Origin: Purshia tridentata
Taxonomy: Eukaryota; Streptophyta; Magnoliopsida; Rosales; Rosaceae
NCBI GenBank assembly: GCA_003254885.1
Contig: QANT01006532.1
Coordinates: 1 to 20,257, forward strand
Length of the DNA: 20,257 nt
Direction of reading: 5' to 3'
The notes under the pieces are model-generated. The model made no database searches, was not told where the DNA came from, and saw only the letters and a program-made list of their open reading frames with translations. Positions within the stretch are counted from its first letter, which is position 1; the number at the start of each line of letters is the position of its first letter. This document shows, one piece after another, positions 11,080 through 19,964 of this stretch. Made by a program: the position numbers and the translations under genes.

Positions 11080-11230
11080 AGCTACAATTTCAGGCACACG
11101 CTGAGGACACACAGGATGAAAGAGAGTTCCAACAGACTCTGCATCATATGAAAAAACAAAAAACGACAAAAGAAACAAAGAAATATTGCAAACGTTCTTA
11201 TTAAAATGTTTTATTAAGTTGAATATCAAA

Positions 11231-11302
11231 GCGTCTGTAGTCCAACGGTTAGGATAATTGCCTTCCAAGCAATAGACCCGGGTTCGACTCCCGGCAGACG
11301 CA
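11231..11302 (+). tRNA. trnG-UCC: tRNA-Gly, anticodon UCC
   Basis: The 72-nt sequence folds as a full cloverleaf. The 7-bp acceptor stem is GCGTCTG with CAGACGC, and A11302 is the discriminator base. The anticodon arm is ATTGC-CTTCCAA-GCAAT, giving anticodon TCC. The T arm contains GGTTCGACTCC, which is the internal B box, and the A box covers TAGTCCAACGG. There is no intron. The gene is preceded by a CAAA stretch and followed by TTTT (11303-11306), as expected for plant RNA polymerase III genes. It is transcribed away from the PLAT-like gene, whose start codon is 151 bp to the left. Confidence 0.96.
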
Positions 11303-11877
11303 TTTTGAATTTTATAAGTTTGTAATGCAACCAAATATTGTTTTGATTATTATGTCGCAATTACTTTTATAATTTATTAAAAAGAGAGTTCGAATTTGAG
11401 CGGAGAAGGAACAAAATATTAATTTATTCTCATATCTTTTTAAATTTTTTATTTTTGGGATGGCTCGATGGGGGATGTATTCTCATCATGAATAAAGAGA
11501 TAAGTGATATTAAAAGTGGAGTGGATTTATGAGTCTTTGAATTGAAAGAGGATATATAATATACCTATATTTATGGTTACCTAAGTTTTGTTGATCTCGA
11601 TTGATCTTTTTATCTTTTAATATGCTCTCCATTATTTTGTTCGAACCCCACAATAAAAAGATCCGTGCTTCAATCCACTGTCTAATGTAATTAATTGTAA
11701 CTATGTCTTTAAAGCTCACCAAAAGCAAGAGAGAGAGAGAGAGAATAAATGGAATAGGATACTGACACCATAGATTAGAAGCAATCTTAAAGAATGCAAA
11801 AATAGAAGAACGTGCAGTCCAACAATCTTTATACGTTGTATATGTGTAAAATTCTTTCAAAATTATCTTTATACAGA

Positions 11878-12037
11878 ATATAACCAATTCATAAAAATAT
11901 TATTGCATGTTATGTTTATTTTTATAAGATATAATATTAATAATACTTAAAATTATTATATTAAAAAATATAACCAATTCATAAAAATATTATTGCATGT
12001 TAATATTAATAATACTTAAAATTATTATATTAAAAAT
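11878..12037. repeat. Imperfect tandem duplication, about 90 bp and 70 bp units
   Basis: The text ATATAACCAATTCATAAAAA occurs at 11878 and again at 11968, exactly 90 bp apart. The word TAATATTAATAATACTTAAA then occurs at 11932 and at 12001. The second unit lacks about 20 bp found in the first (around 11913-11931). Otherwise the two units are nearly identical, so the duplication is probably recent. Confidence 0.85.
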
Positions 12038-12494
12038 ATTAATTAAATCTAGTGTATCAATTACATCAAAAAAATCACTCGTATTTTCACTAGTTTGATG
12101 AATTTTTTTATTATATTTGGATGGTTAGTAATCAATAGTTATCTCCGTCCAATATGGCAATATCACCCATATATATTATCAAAGGTTATATATTTGCTAC
12201 ATGTTAATATTAATATGGATCATTTCCCAATAAGAAAAAGGCAGCTGTCTATATTTTTTTTTTTGGTGTAAAGGGCAAGATCGCCACAAAATATAGAATG
12301 AAAAAGAGGGTCAACCTGCATGAATGGTTCAAGAAAACAGCCAAAATCGTAGCTATTACTGGTAGAATGATATCTTCTGAGTTCTGAGCCTCTCGCCTCT
12401 GAATGCGTAGTCAGAGCTTTGATTTCCATTTGTTTAAAATCCCCCAACCCATATTGTTTACTTTGCAATCATGCAGCAGAATATCTGTATCCGA

Positions 12495-12500
<6 letters not shown>

Positions 12501-12535
<35 letters not shown>
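12501..12535. repeat. CT microsatellite upstream of PUT-A
   Basis: This is an uninterrupted (CT)n tract of about 35 bp, the longest simple repeat in the window, about 245 bp before the PUT-A start codon. Similar CT/GA tracts occur at 602-626 (PP2A leader), 7428-7449 (before phytoene synthase) and 11728-11745. This placement next to gene starts is common in plants. Confidence 0.85.
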
Positions 12536-12538
<3 letters not shown>

Positions 12539-12778
12539 GAATGACCCAATCCTCCTGAAACAGTGCAACTGCAGCCACTAGATTCACTAGACACAAGAAG
12601 TTCCCAGTACGCCATGTTTGGCATCCGGTTGTTGGTGTTGTTGATGCTCTAATACCAATAGGTCTCTACCTTGTTATATCCAAGCCAATCTTGACTGTTC
12701 ATCAGCATAGACTATAGAGATCGAGATCCAGTCACACTCTCTATCAAGTGAAAACTTGAACAACACCAACAACCCACT

Positions 12779-14185
12779 ATGCAAACTTCTCCAAAATCAC
12801 CATCTACCACTCAAGAACTCCCCATCACCACCACCCCCACCACCACAACCACCTCAAACACAAAGAAACTCACTCTCATCCCTCTCATCTTCCTCATCTA
12901 CTTTGAGGTCGCTGGTGGCCCCTTTGGAGAAGAGCCTGCAGTGCAAGCCGCTGGGCCCCTCTTTGCCATTCTTGGCTTCCTCATCTTTCCTTTCATCTGG
13001 AGTGTCCCAGAAGCTCTCATCACTGCTGAGCTCGCTACAGCCTTCCCTGGCAATGGTGGTTTTGTCATCTGGGCTGAAAGAGCATTTGGTCCTTTCTGGG
13101 GCTCTATGATGGGTACCCTCAAGTTCCTAAGTGGTGTCATCAATATAGCAGCCTTTCCTGTTCTTTGCATTGATTACATGAAGAAGGTAATACCTGCTTG
13201 TGGATCAGGATGGCCTAGGAACCTTGCTCTCTTTCTTTCAACTCTGTTTCTTTCTTTTCTCAACTATACTGGTTTAACTATTGTGGGATATGCTGCTGTG
13301 CTACTCGCTATTGCTTCACTTTCGCCGTTTATATTGATGTGTTTGATTGCCATTCCAAAGATTCATCCCCATAGATGGATCAGTTTAGGCCAGAAGGGTG
13401 TGAAGAAAGATTGGAATTTGTTCTTTAACACCCTCTTTTGGAACTTAAACTTTTGGGACAATGTGAGTACTTTAGCTGGAGAAGTAGATAATCCTCAAAA
13501 GACTTTTCCTCTGGCTCTCCTTGTGGCTGTGATATTCACTTGCCTGGCATACTTGTTCCCACTTTTTGCTGTGATTGGAGCCGTTTCTGTGGATCAGAGT
13601 CAATGGGGATTTGGGTTTCATGCTGAGGCTGCAGAGATGATTGCTGGCAAGTGGTTGAAGTATTGGATTGAAGTTGGTGCTTTGTTATCAGGAATTGGTC
13701 TTTTTGAAGCCCAATTAAGCAGTAGTGCTTACCAAGCTCTTGGTATGGCAGATTTAGGATTCTTGCCTAAGTTTTTCGCCCTTCGTTCCAAAAGGTTTAA
13801 TACCCCATGGGTTGGAATTTTGGCCTCCACCTTGATCGCTCTTGCAGTTTCCTACATGGACTTCACAGATATAATTTCATCTGCAAATTTTTTGTATGGT
13901 TTGGGCATGCTATTGGAATTCGCATCCTTTATTTGGTTGAGAAGGAAGTTGCCAACACTGAAGAGGCCGTACAGAGTTCCAATGAGGCTGCCAGGTTTGG
14001 TGATCATGTGCTTGATTCCATCTGGGTTTTTGATCTTTGTGATGGCTATTGCTACCAAGATGGTATATTTGATTAGTGGTCTGATGACTCTGGCTGGGAT
14101 TGGATGGTACTTTTTGATGAATTTTTGCAAGTCAAAGAAGTTGTTTAAGTTCAGTAGTGCTAATAATGAAATTGAGGAAGAATGA
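12779..14185 (+). CDS. PUT-A: polyamine uptake / L-type amino-acid transporter (PUT4-like)
   Basis: This 468-residue, single-exon APC-superfamily transporter has about twelve predicted membrane helices. Relatives (plant PUT/LAT family) import polyamines and paraquat across plasma or organelle membranes, probably with protons. A hydrophilic Ser/Thr/Pro-rich N-terminus (1-30) leads into helix 1 with [12 protein letters not shown] at 41-52. Then come [18 protein letters not shown] at 77-94, [16 protein letters not shown] at 221-236 (the unwound helix-6 substrate region), [21 protein letters not shown] at 307-327 and [24 protein letters not shown] at 361-384. From memory, the [13 protein letters not shown] segment and the lack of introns resemble Arabidopsis At3g13620 (PUT4). 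The start is the first ATG in this frame; an overlapping open frame from 12756 is out of phase and has no family similarity. It looks intact. Substrate is inferred from family. It faces PUT-B, with an inverted pseudogene fragment between them. Confidence 0.94.
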   Translation: MQTSPKSPSTTQELPITTTPTTTTTSNTKKLTLIPLIFLIYFEVAGGPFGEEPAVQAAGPLFAILGFLIFPFIWSVPEALITAELATAFPGNGGFVIWAERAFGPFWGSMMGTLKFLSGVINIAAFPVLCIDYMKKVIPACGSGWPRNLALFLSTLFLSFLNYTGLTIVGYAAVLLAIASLSPFILMCLIAIPKIHPHRWISLGQKGVKKDWNLFFNTLFWNLNFWDNVSTLAGEVDNPQKTFPLALLVAVIFTCLAYLFPLFAVIGAVSVDQSQWGFGFHAEAAEMIAGKWLKYWIEVGALLSGIGLFEAQLSSSAYQALGMADLGFLPKFFALRSKRFNTPWVGILASTLIALAVSYMDFTDIISSANFLYGLGMLLEFASFIWLRRKLPTLKRPYRVPMRLPGLVIMCLIPSGFLIFVMAIATKMVYLISGLMTLAGIGWYFLMNFCKSKKLFKFSSANNEIEEE

Positions 14186-15263
14186 ACATGAGAAATTGTT
14201 TGGCCATCAGTTTGTGAAATTATGGAATATATACAATGGCTGCATATAGAACCGAGACACAATGAGAGTTCTGGAAAGAAATTCTTATGATCAACATTTG
14301 AGCATGCATTCTTTAAGGAAAACTTGGATCTTCGATAAGGTTTCAGATCAACAATTATGGACGGTTCTCCTAGCTAGATTAATAATATACTGTACCAAAT
14401 AACAGTTTTTAGTTCGTTAGTTTTGGCTTTGTCTCTTGAATTTGAGTAATTTCTGCATACACCAACTTACTTTAGTTATGGTTTTGAGTATTTTAACTAG
14501 TATTCTGCATACATATGGGGCTTGTAACAGAAGGCCAGCAACCATAAAAAAGCCAACTTTGAACCTAGCAGTATCAATGGAACTCGATAGAGCATCTTCA
14601 ATGCCCGCAATTTCTCTTTCAGCCAAATAAAGGATGTAAATCCTAAATAACATGTTGAAATTATATCTGTGAAGTTCTTTCAGGAAATTGACGTTGTTTG
14701 ATTTTTTATCTCAACAATAATTGCAGATAAAGAGTGTACTGCACTGCACCGCAAGAATATCAATTGGTCAATAAAATTACTAATTTAGTCCAATATCTAT
14801 GGGATGCAATCATGTAAAGAGTGACGAAGGATGACAGGGACTGGAAGCTATAATTAAAAAGGAAGTTGTATGGCAGGCAGTATTTATACGGCCACAATAA
14901 TCGGTAATGAAGATAAACAATTGAAATATAGACCAATAACCATCCAAAAATGTCTTTCAGAAAAAGCTGTAAAAGGAAAAAACAAAAAGAATTTTCTTTG
15001 TTGTATCTGTAAAGCTAATATCTAGGTTAGGTAGTCTTCTTAATATAAATAAGTATGCCAAAATCTGATTCCTACGACTTTACGATGTGTTCCAATGCTA
15101 CAGCTGCTTTAGATGAAAACTGCAGGAGGTCTGTTTGTCATTGTGCCAGTTTAGTATCAAAAATGAAGTTCATATATATAATATATATCACTTTTCCAAG
15201 AAAACTACATGTACACCAATAATTTTGTGCAACACCAATTAGGTCCTCACAATCATAAACAGC
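14186..15263. other. Convergent spacer between PUT-A and PUT-B
   Basis: This stretch holds the 3' UTRs of two facing genes. Apart from the PUT pseudogene fragment at 14535-14693 it is AT-rich with no recognisable gene. Confidence 0.6.
14535..14693 (-). pseudogene. Inverted relic of a PUT transporter gene (fourth copy)
   Basis: Read on the minus strand, this stretch matches PUT-A between about codons 357 and 415, with deletions. CTTCACAGATATAATTTCA (14674-14656) is identical to PUT-A 13861-13879. After a missing segment of about 25-30 bp, CATCCTTTATTTGG (14636-14623) is identical to PUT-A again. It is followed by a diverged but collinear region coding roughly SFIWLKEKLRALKMLYRVP, against [19 protein letters not shown] in PUT-A. 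Downstream another deletion precedes the GF(L)-like helix, and the frame then runs into a stop. The identical blocks differ from PUT-B, so the source was a PUT-A-like copy. It is too short and broken to be functional. Confidence 0.8.
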
Positions 15264-16682
15264 CTAGTCTCTATTCTCGTTGCCCAATTTTTCTTCACCC
15301 TTGTTGAATTCAAACCACATCTTTGATTTGCAGAGATTCATAAAGAAGTACCAGACAACAGCAAACAGAGTCATCAATGCACTAACCAAATAAACAGCTT
15401 TGGTGGCCACAACCAACACAAAGACCAAAAACCCAGATGGAATCAAGCACATAACCACCAACCCAGGTAGAACTATTGGAACTTTAAATGGCCTTTCCAG
15501 AGTTGGAAACTTCACTCTCAACCAAAGAAAAGATGCAAATTCCAATAGCATTCCCAAACTGTACAAGAAATTAGCAGAAGATATAATGTCTGTGAAATTC
15601 AAGTAAGAGACAGAAAGTGATATCACTGTTGCAATCAGAATTCCTAACCAAGGAGTGTTGAACCATTTGGACCTTGTCCCAAAAATTAGTGGTAAAATTC
15701 CCAAGTCTGCCATACCCAAAAGCTGGTATGCACAGCTACTTAACTGTGCTTCAAATAGACCAACAATTGATAAAACTGCACCAATTTCAATCCAAATTTT
15801 CAACCATTTCCCAGCAATCATTTCCCCAGCAGAAGCTAAATACCCATCAACCCACTCTTCTTGGTCAAGTGGAATAGCTCCAGTTGCAGCTAGGAGAGGA
15901 ACTATGTAACCTAAACATGTGAGAATACCAGCAGAAAGAAGTGCTTTTGGGAACATCTTTTGGGGTTGTTCTACTTCACCAGCCAAAGTACTAGCATTGT
16001 CCCAAAAATTCAAGTTCCAGAATAGGGTATTGATAAACAATGTCCAATCTTTCCCTACACCTTTCTGACCCAAACTGATCCATCGACTAGGATCAATCTT
16101 GGGAATGGCAACCAAAGACATTACTATGAATGGAAAAAGGGACACAATTCCTAAACATACTGCTGTGTAACCAACTATAGTCAAACCAGAATAGTTCAGA
16201 AAAGATAGCACCAAAGTAGAAACAAAAATTGCAACAAAGCGAGGTAGGCCTGAAGAGAAAATTGGGATTACCAACTTGAGATAATCAACACAAAGAATTG
16301 GATATGAAGCTAAATTGATGACTCCACTGAGGAATTTCCAAGAACCCATGAGGGAGCCCCAGAAGGGACCAAAGGCTTGGTGTGCCCAGATGACAAAACC
16401 ACCATTTCCAGGGAAGGCGGTGGCGAGCTCAGCAGTGACAAGGGCCTCAGGTATGCTCCAAATGAAGGGGAAGATGAGGAAGCCAAGAATGGCAAAGAGT
16501 GGACCAGCAGCCCCCACAGCTGATTCTTCACCATAGGGCCCTCCAGAGACTTCAAAGTAGATGAGGAAGACTAGTGGGATAAGTGCTAGTTTCTTGGGAT
16601 TCTTGGTGGTAATTTGAGGTTGTGATTCTGGCTGTTGTTCTAGAAGGGATTGGGAGCTTGTTGAAGGCTCAGACGCTCCCAT
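15264..16682 (-). CDS. PUT-B: polyamine uptake / L-type amino-acid transporter
   Basis: This single-exon transporter has 472 residues from the chosen ATG at 16682 (MGASEPST) and belongs to the same APC/PUT family as PUT-A, with about twelve membrane helices. Family motifs are intact: [72 protein letters not shown] and [21 protein letters not shown]. The frame stays open for 40 more codons upstream to an ATG at 16802 (a further ATG is at 16763). I chose 16682 because it gives a length and a Ser/Gln-rich N-terminus like PUT-A and PUT-C, and the extra residues match nothing in either. It lies tail to tail with PUT-A and head to head with PUT-C. Function as a proton-coupled importer of polyamines or related cations is inferred from family membership. 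The gene appears intact. Confidence 0.93.
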   Translation of the reverse strand: MGASEPSTSSQSLLEQQPESQPQITTKNPKKLALIPLVFLIYFEVSGGPYGEESAVGAAGPLFAILGFLIFPFIWSIPEALVTAELATAFPGNGGFVIWAHQAFGPFWGSLMGSWKFLSGVINLASYPILCVDYLKLVIPIFSSGLPRFVAIFVSTLVLSFLNYSGLTIVGYTAVCLGIVSLFPFIVMSLVAIPKIDPSRWISLGQKGVGKDWTLFINTLFWNLNFWDNASTLAGEVEQPQKMFPKALLSAGILTCLGYIVPLLAATGAIPLDQEEWVDGYLASAGEMIAGKWLKIWIEIGAVLSIVGLFEAQLSSCAYQLLGMADLGILPLIFGTRSKWFNTPWLGILIATVISLSVSYLNFTDIISSANFLYSLGMLLEFASFLWLRVKFPTLERPFKVPIVLPGLVVMCLIPSGFLVFVLVVATKAVYLVSALMTLFAVVWYFFMNLCKSKMWFEFNKGEEKLGNENRD

Positions 16683-18179
16683 GCTGAGCCTTGGGATTTT
16701 TTTGAATGAGCTTGTTGCTTCCAAATCTCCGAATACTATTTGGTTTATATGAGTTATAGACATGATTAGGTGACTAATATTCGACTGATATATTCTACTC
16801 ATGATTTGTTGAAGGTTGTCGGCTGGAAGGGATGAGACAAAAAGGGCCTGACGAAGTCAAGCCCAGACAGAATATTTTTAAACCCAAAGCACTTAATAAG
16901 AGCACAATTGAAACCTTCCATCAAACCCAGTAGCCAATCGAGGGCTCATAGATTTTAGCCCAGAAAACTTATTTAAAGCCCATTGAACTTTGGGTCAAAG
17001 CGTCCAGCTCAGTTTCTATGCTGAAGGCCTATGGCTAACACATTAAAGGGCCCATAATATTATTAATTTATTACCTCGCTCTTGCTTTCAATTATTTATT
17101 TATTATATATATTTTTATTGCACTGAAGATTTCTTTGGGTTTATATTGGACCAGTAAGGAGCTTTTAGCTTTTCCTTCACGTTAATTGAAAGTTGATGAA
17201 CTGACTATTCGACAAGGACTTAGTGATTGGATGATTATAAAATACTGATTATATATGATCCCTTCTATAAGTTAGAAAAATTATACTCATTATTTCATAC
17301 CAAAAAAATCTTCTATAGCTCCATCTTAGTAAACTTTGGAATTACTTTTTCTTTTTTGTATGAATTTAAGAAAGGTTATGTTAGATTATAGAGTCCGACA
17401 ATTAAAAAAGTTGATCTAATTAAAAGACATCCAATCAAATAAATTGAGCTAAAAAGTAACCTTTATACCAACTTATTAAATTAGTGTCCTTTACACCAAG
17501 TTTATTAGTGATTTGGTACTTAGAACTAATTTAATTTTTAGAAAACCACTTATTTCCCAAACAAATAGAATATGAAAATAATTTAGGAAATCAATATACA
17601 TAACCTAAAATTACAATTTTCTTTTCTTTAATTTTTTGTATAGGCCCCCACGAAATTTCCAAGAAAGAAGTATATTCAGTACAAGAAGAGAGACATGTGG
17701 GGTGAAAGGAGAGGCAAGAGTTGGATATATATGTGTTTACATCAGAGTTTTGTTGGCACATAAAATTAAGTAGCTTCTGAATCTATACATCTACTTTGTA
17801 ATATTACATGCGCATGGATATTATCTGCATGGAGTGCTTTCTCATATGAATCTTGGATAATAATTTATAGTACAAACTACCCATTTCTCACAAGGGACAA
17901 CATATGTACTACCATAAGCAATTTCGAAGAAAGTAGCATAATCAATACAAACTACATAGAGCCAGCAGATCACGATTGAGAACTGAGAAAGTGTGCGAGT
18001 ATTTTGCAACATTTTGACAGCTTTGTTGCAGCCCACATGAATCGAGTTATATATCTATCTAGCTAGCTAGTAATTCATATAACATACAATGAACTAGCCA
18101 GGCAGTTAACCTTTCAATCCAACTACCACCAACATTAATCTTGGAACCCAATCACATTTGAAACTCCCATTAAACCACC
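16683..18179. other. Divergent promoter region between PUT-B and PUT-C
   Basis: This 1.5-kb AT-rich stretch contains both promoters. A cluster of GCCCA/GGGCC motifs (16843-17055) lies nearer PUT-B. A TATATATC (18048-18055) about 130 bp before the PUT-C ATG is a good TATA candidate, followed by a CTAGCTAGCTAG palindrome at 18059-18070. I find no additional gene or PUT relic here. Confidence 0.5.
16843..17055. promoter_or_regulatory. Cluster of TCP/site II-like GCCCA and GGGCC motifs upstream of PUT-B
   Basis: AGGGCCTG (16843-16850), AAGCCCA (16859-16865), TAGCCCA (16956-16962), AAGCCCA (16976-16982) and GGGCCCAT (17048-17055) fall within about 210 bp, 160-375 bp upstream of the PUT-B ATG. TGGGC(C/T) and GGGCC are the core of plant site II elements bound by TCP factors. 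The rest of this spacer is AT-rich, so the clustering stands out. Binding is inferred. Confidence 0.35.
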
Positions 18180-19628
18180 ATGAAATCCCCCCAATCTTCT
18201 CCAACTTCAAAAACTCTTCTTGAAAATGAACAAGAAGAAGAAGCACTGCAGCAACCTCCAAACAGCACCACCAAGACCATCAAAACCAAAAAACTAGCTT
18301 TCATCCCTCTAGTCTTCCTCATTTACTTTCAAGTCTCTGGTGGGCCCTATGGCACAGAGTCCGCTGTAGGTGCTGGGGGGCCTTTCTTTGCCATCCTTGG
18401 CTTCCTGATCTTTCCGATCCTCTGGAGCATCCCTGAGGCCCTTGTCACTGCTGAGCTTGCCACAGCCTTTCCTGGCAATGGTGGCTTTGTCATATGGACT
18501 CACCAAGCCTTTGGTCCCTTCTGGGGCTTCCTCATTGGTTTCTGGAAGTTCCTCAGTTCTGTCATAAACTTAGCTTCATACCCAGTTCTCTGTATAAACT
18601 ACATTGATCCGTTGCTCCCAATTTCCTTGTCAAGCCTACCTCACTATATTGTTATCTCTATTTCAACTCTGTTGCTCTCTGTTCTCAATTTCATTGGGTT
18701 GCCCATAGTGGGTTACACTGCAATATCTTTGGGGATTTTGTCATATTTGCCATTCTTAGTTATTTCTCTGTTTGCGATTCCTCAGATTGACCCTGGTAAC
18801 TGGGTTGTTTTGGGTCAAAAGAGTAGGAAAAAAGAATGGCCATTGTTCTTCAATACCCTCTTTTGGAACCTGAATTGTTGGGACAATGTTAGTACTTTAG
18901 TTGTAGAGGGTGTTAGAAAACCCCCAAACACTTTACCAAAAGCATTTCTCTCAGCTGGGTTGCTCACTTTCTTCACTCATTTAATACCTCTCCTGGCTTC
19001 AACTGGGGCTATGTCCCTTGATCTTGATGACTGGGTTGATGGGTATTACACAGTTGTTGCAGAAAAGATTGTCGGGAAAAGGTTCAAAAAGTGGGTTAGG
19101 ATTGGAGCTTTTTTATCTGGAATTGGTGTGTTTCAGTCCCAATTGAGTAGTTGTTCACACCAGCTTCTAGGCATGGCTGAATTAGGGTTGTTACCTGAAC
19201 TTTTTGGTGGGCGGTCCAAAAGGTTTAATACTCCTTGGGTGGGAATTATGATATCAACAGTGATATCAGTCTTAGTTTCTTACATTAATCTCAGACATGT
19301 CACATCATTAGTGAATGTTTTATACAGCCTGGGAATGATGTTCGAATTTGCAGCTTTTATTTGGCTGAGGAAGAAGTTTCCAGCTGTGGAGAGGCCATTC
19401 AAAGTTCCAGTTTCGAAGCTGAGGGGGTTGATTGCTTTGTGTTTGCTTCCATTTTTGTTTTTGTTGTATGTGATTTGTGTTGGTACAAAGATTGTGTATT
19501 TGGTGACTGCTGTGCTGACTCTGCTTGGGATTCTTTGGTACTTCTGCATGAGAATTTTCCAGGCTAAGATGTGGCTCGACTTCAACCATGTTGTGAAAAA
19601 ACTATCTGATTATGAAGATTTGGGGTAA
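18180..19628 (+). CDS. PUT-C: divergent PUT-family transporter paralogue
   Basis: This 482-residue, single-exon (but see the 3' intron candidate) APC/PUT-family membrane protein has about twelve helices and a 38-residue acidic and Gln-rich N-terminus. It is clearly homologous to PUT-A and PUT-B throughout, for example [38 protein letters not shown] and [13 protein letters not shown]. It departs at positions both neighbours keep: Glu to Gln at 51 (YFQVSGG), Glu to Thr at 59, Asp to Asn at 140, and TLAGEV changed to TLVVEGV at 239-245 with one extra residue. It also has Glu to Gln at 319 (GVFQSQLSS) and Asp to His at 373 (NLRHVTSLVN). The reading frame is nevertheless open and full length, so it is probably expressed and either altered in substrate or drifting. 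The start is the first ATG, 125 nt after a TATA-like box. Confidence 0.9.
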   Translation: MKSPQSSPTSKTLLENEQEEEALQQPPNSTTKTIKTKKLAFIPLVFLIYFQVSGGPYGTESAVGAGGPFFAILGFLIFPILWSIPEALVTAELATAFPGNGGFVIWTHQAFGPFWGFLIGFWKFLSSVINLASYPVLCINYIDPLLPISLSSLPHYIVISISTLLLSVLNFIGLPIVGYTAISLGILSYLPFLVISLFAIPQIDPGNWVVLGQKSRKKEWPLFFNTLFWNLNCWDNVSTLVVEGVRKPPNTLPKAFLSAGLLTFFTHLIPLLASTGAMSLDLDDWVDGYYTVVAEKIVGKRFKKWVRIGAFLSGIGVFQSQLSSCSHQLLGMAELGLLPELFGGRSKRFNTPWVGIMISTVISVLVSYINLRHVTSLVNVLYSLGMMFEFAAFIWLRKKFPAVERPFKVPVSKLRGLIALCLLPFLFLLYVICVGTKIVYLVTAVLTLLGILWYFCMRIFQAKMWLDFNHVVKKLSDYEDLG

Positions 19629-19734
19629 GCTTATTCTAATGGTGTTTTTTTCAGGAGTAAATCTTTTTGTGATGATGATGATTTGCATACCAAACTACTG
19701 ACAGCATCTATATTTTTTTTTGGTGTTGCTGCAG
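19625..19734 (+). other. Candidate 3' intron spanning the PUT-C stop codon
   Basis: The stop codon TAA (19626-19628) sits inside a good donor context, GG|GTAAGC. Exactly 110 nt from there lies a strong acceptor, a T-rich tract followed by GTTGCTGCAG|C at 19734. Splicing would remove the TAA, join GG to C as Gly, and end the protein ...EDLG-YYNQVVK with TAA at 19757-19759. This would give a tail eight residues different in origin and a protein of 489 residues. The alternative is an unspliced 482-residue protein. Confidence 0.4.
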
Positions 19735-19918
19735 CTACTATAATCAAGTTGTGAAATAAGGTAGTTTTCAATTACATATTGTTATTGTGATCAAGTGATC
19801 ATGTATTTGATCAAGAATGTGGCTCACTGGGTGTACATTGTAGTAAAGTTATAAAAGTTTGAGGTAGTATTCCTTATTGATATGTACTTTATAAAATGCA
19901 TTTTATGTGTTGCTAAGA

Positions 19919-19924
19919 AATAAA
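19919..19924 (+). promoter_or_regulatory. Candidate poly(A) signal for PUT-C
   Basis: AATAAA lies about 290 bp after the PUT-C stop codon and shortly before the MITE-like element. Plant poly(A) signals are loose, so this is only a plausible site. Confidence 0.3.
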
Positions 19925-19964
19925 AGGGTATCAATATAATTTTCGTCGGTATGCTGAGAGAATA

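Larger units (their letters stand above)
11303..12778. other. AT-rich intergenic region and PUT-A promoter
   Basis: Between the tRNA and PUT-A I find no convincing gene; the short reading frames are AT-rich and match nothing. The stretch contains a GA microsatellite (11728-11745), an imperfect tandem duplication (11878-12037) and a long CT tract (12501-12535). A weak TATATCC near 12675-12681, about 100 bp before the PUT-A ATG, is the best promoter candidate. Confidence 0.5.

Noticed and set aside
11380..11670. Two TTCGAA-containing words (GAGTTCGAATTTGAG near 11386, GTTCGAACCCCAC near 11640) suggesting a tRNA-derived SINE
   Set aside because: They resemble a Pol III B box, but no A box at the right distance, cloverleaf or clear tail or target duplication could be found.
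11510..11887. 125-codon reading frame on the minus strand between the tRNA and PUT-A
   Set aside because: Low-complexity, AT-driven composition, no recognisable domain, no supporting promoter or homology, and a GA microsatellite inside it.
12756..13109. Ser/Pro-rich reading frame overlapping PUT-A in another phase
   Set aside because: It is a frame-shifted reading of the PUT-A coding sequence and starts at a TTG; the in-phase frame gives a full transporter.
16683..16802. 40-residue N-terminal extension of PUT-B from the upstream ATGs at 16802 and 16763
   Set aside because: The extension matches neither paralogue, whereas starting at 16682 gives equal length and similar N-terminal composition. 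It may be open by chance or part of the 5' UTR.
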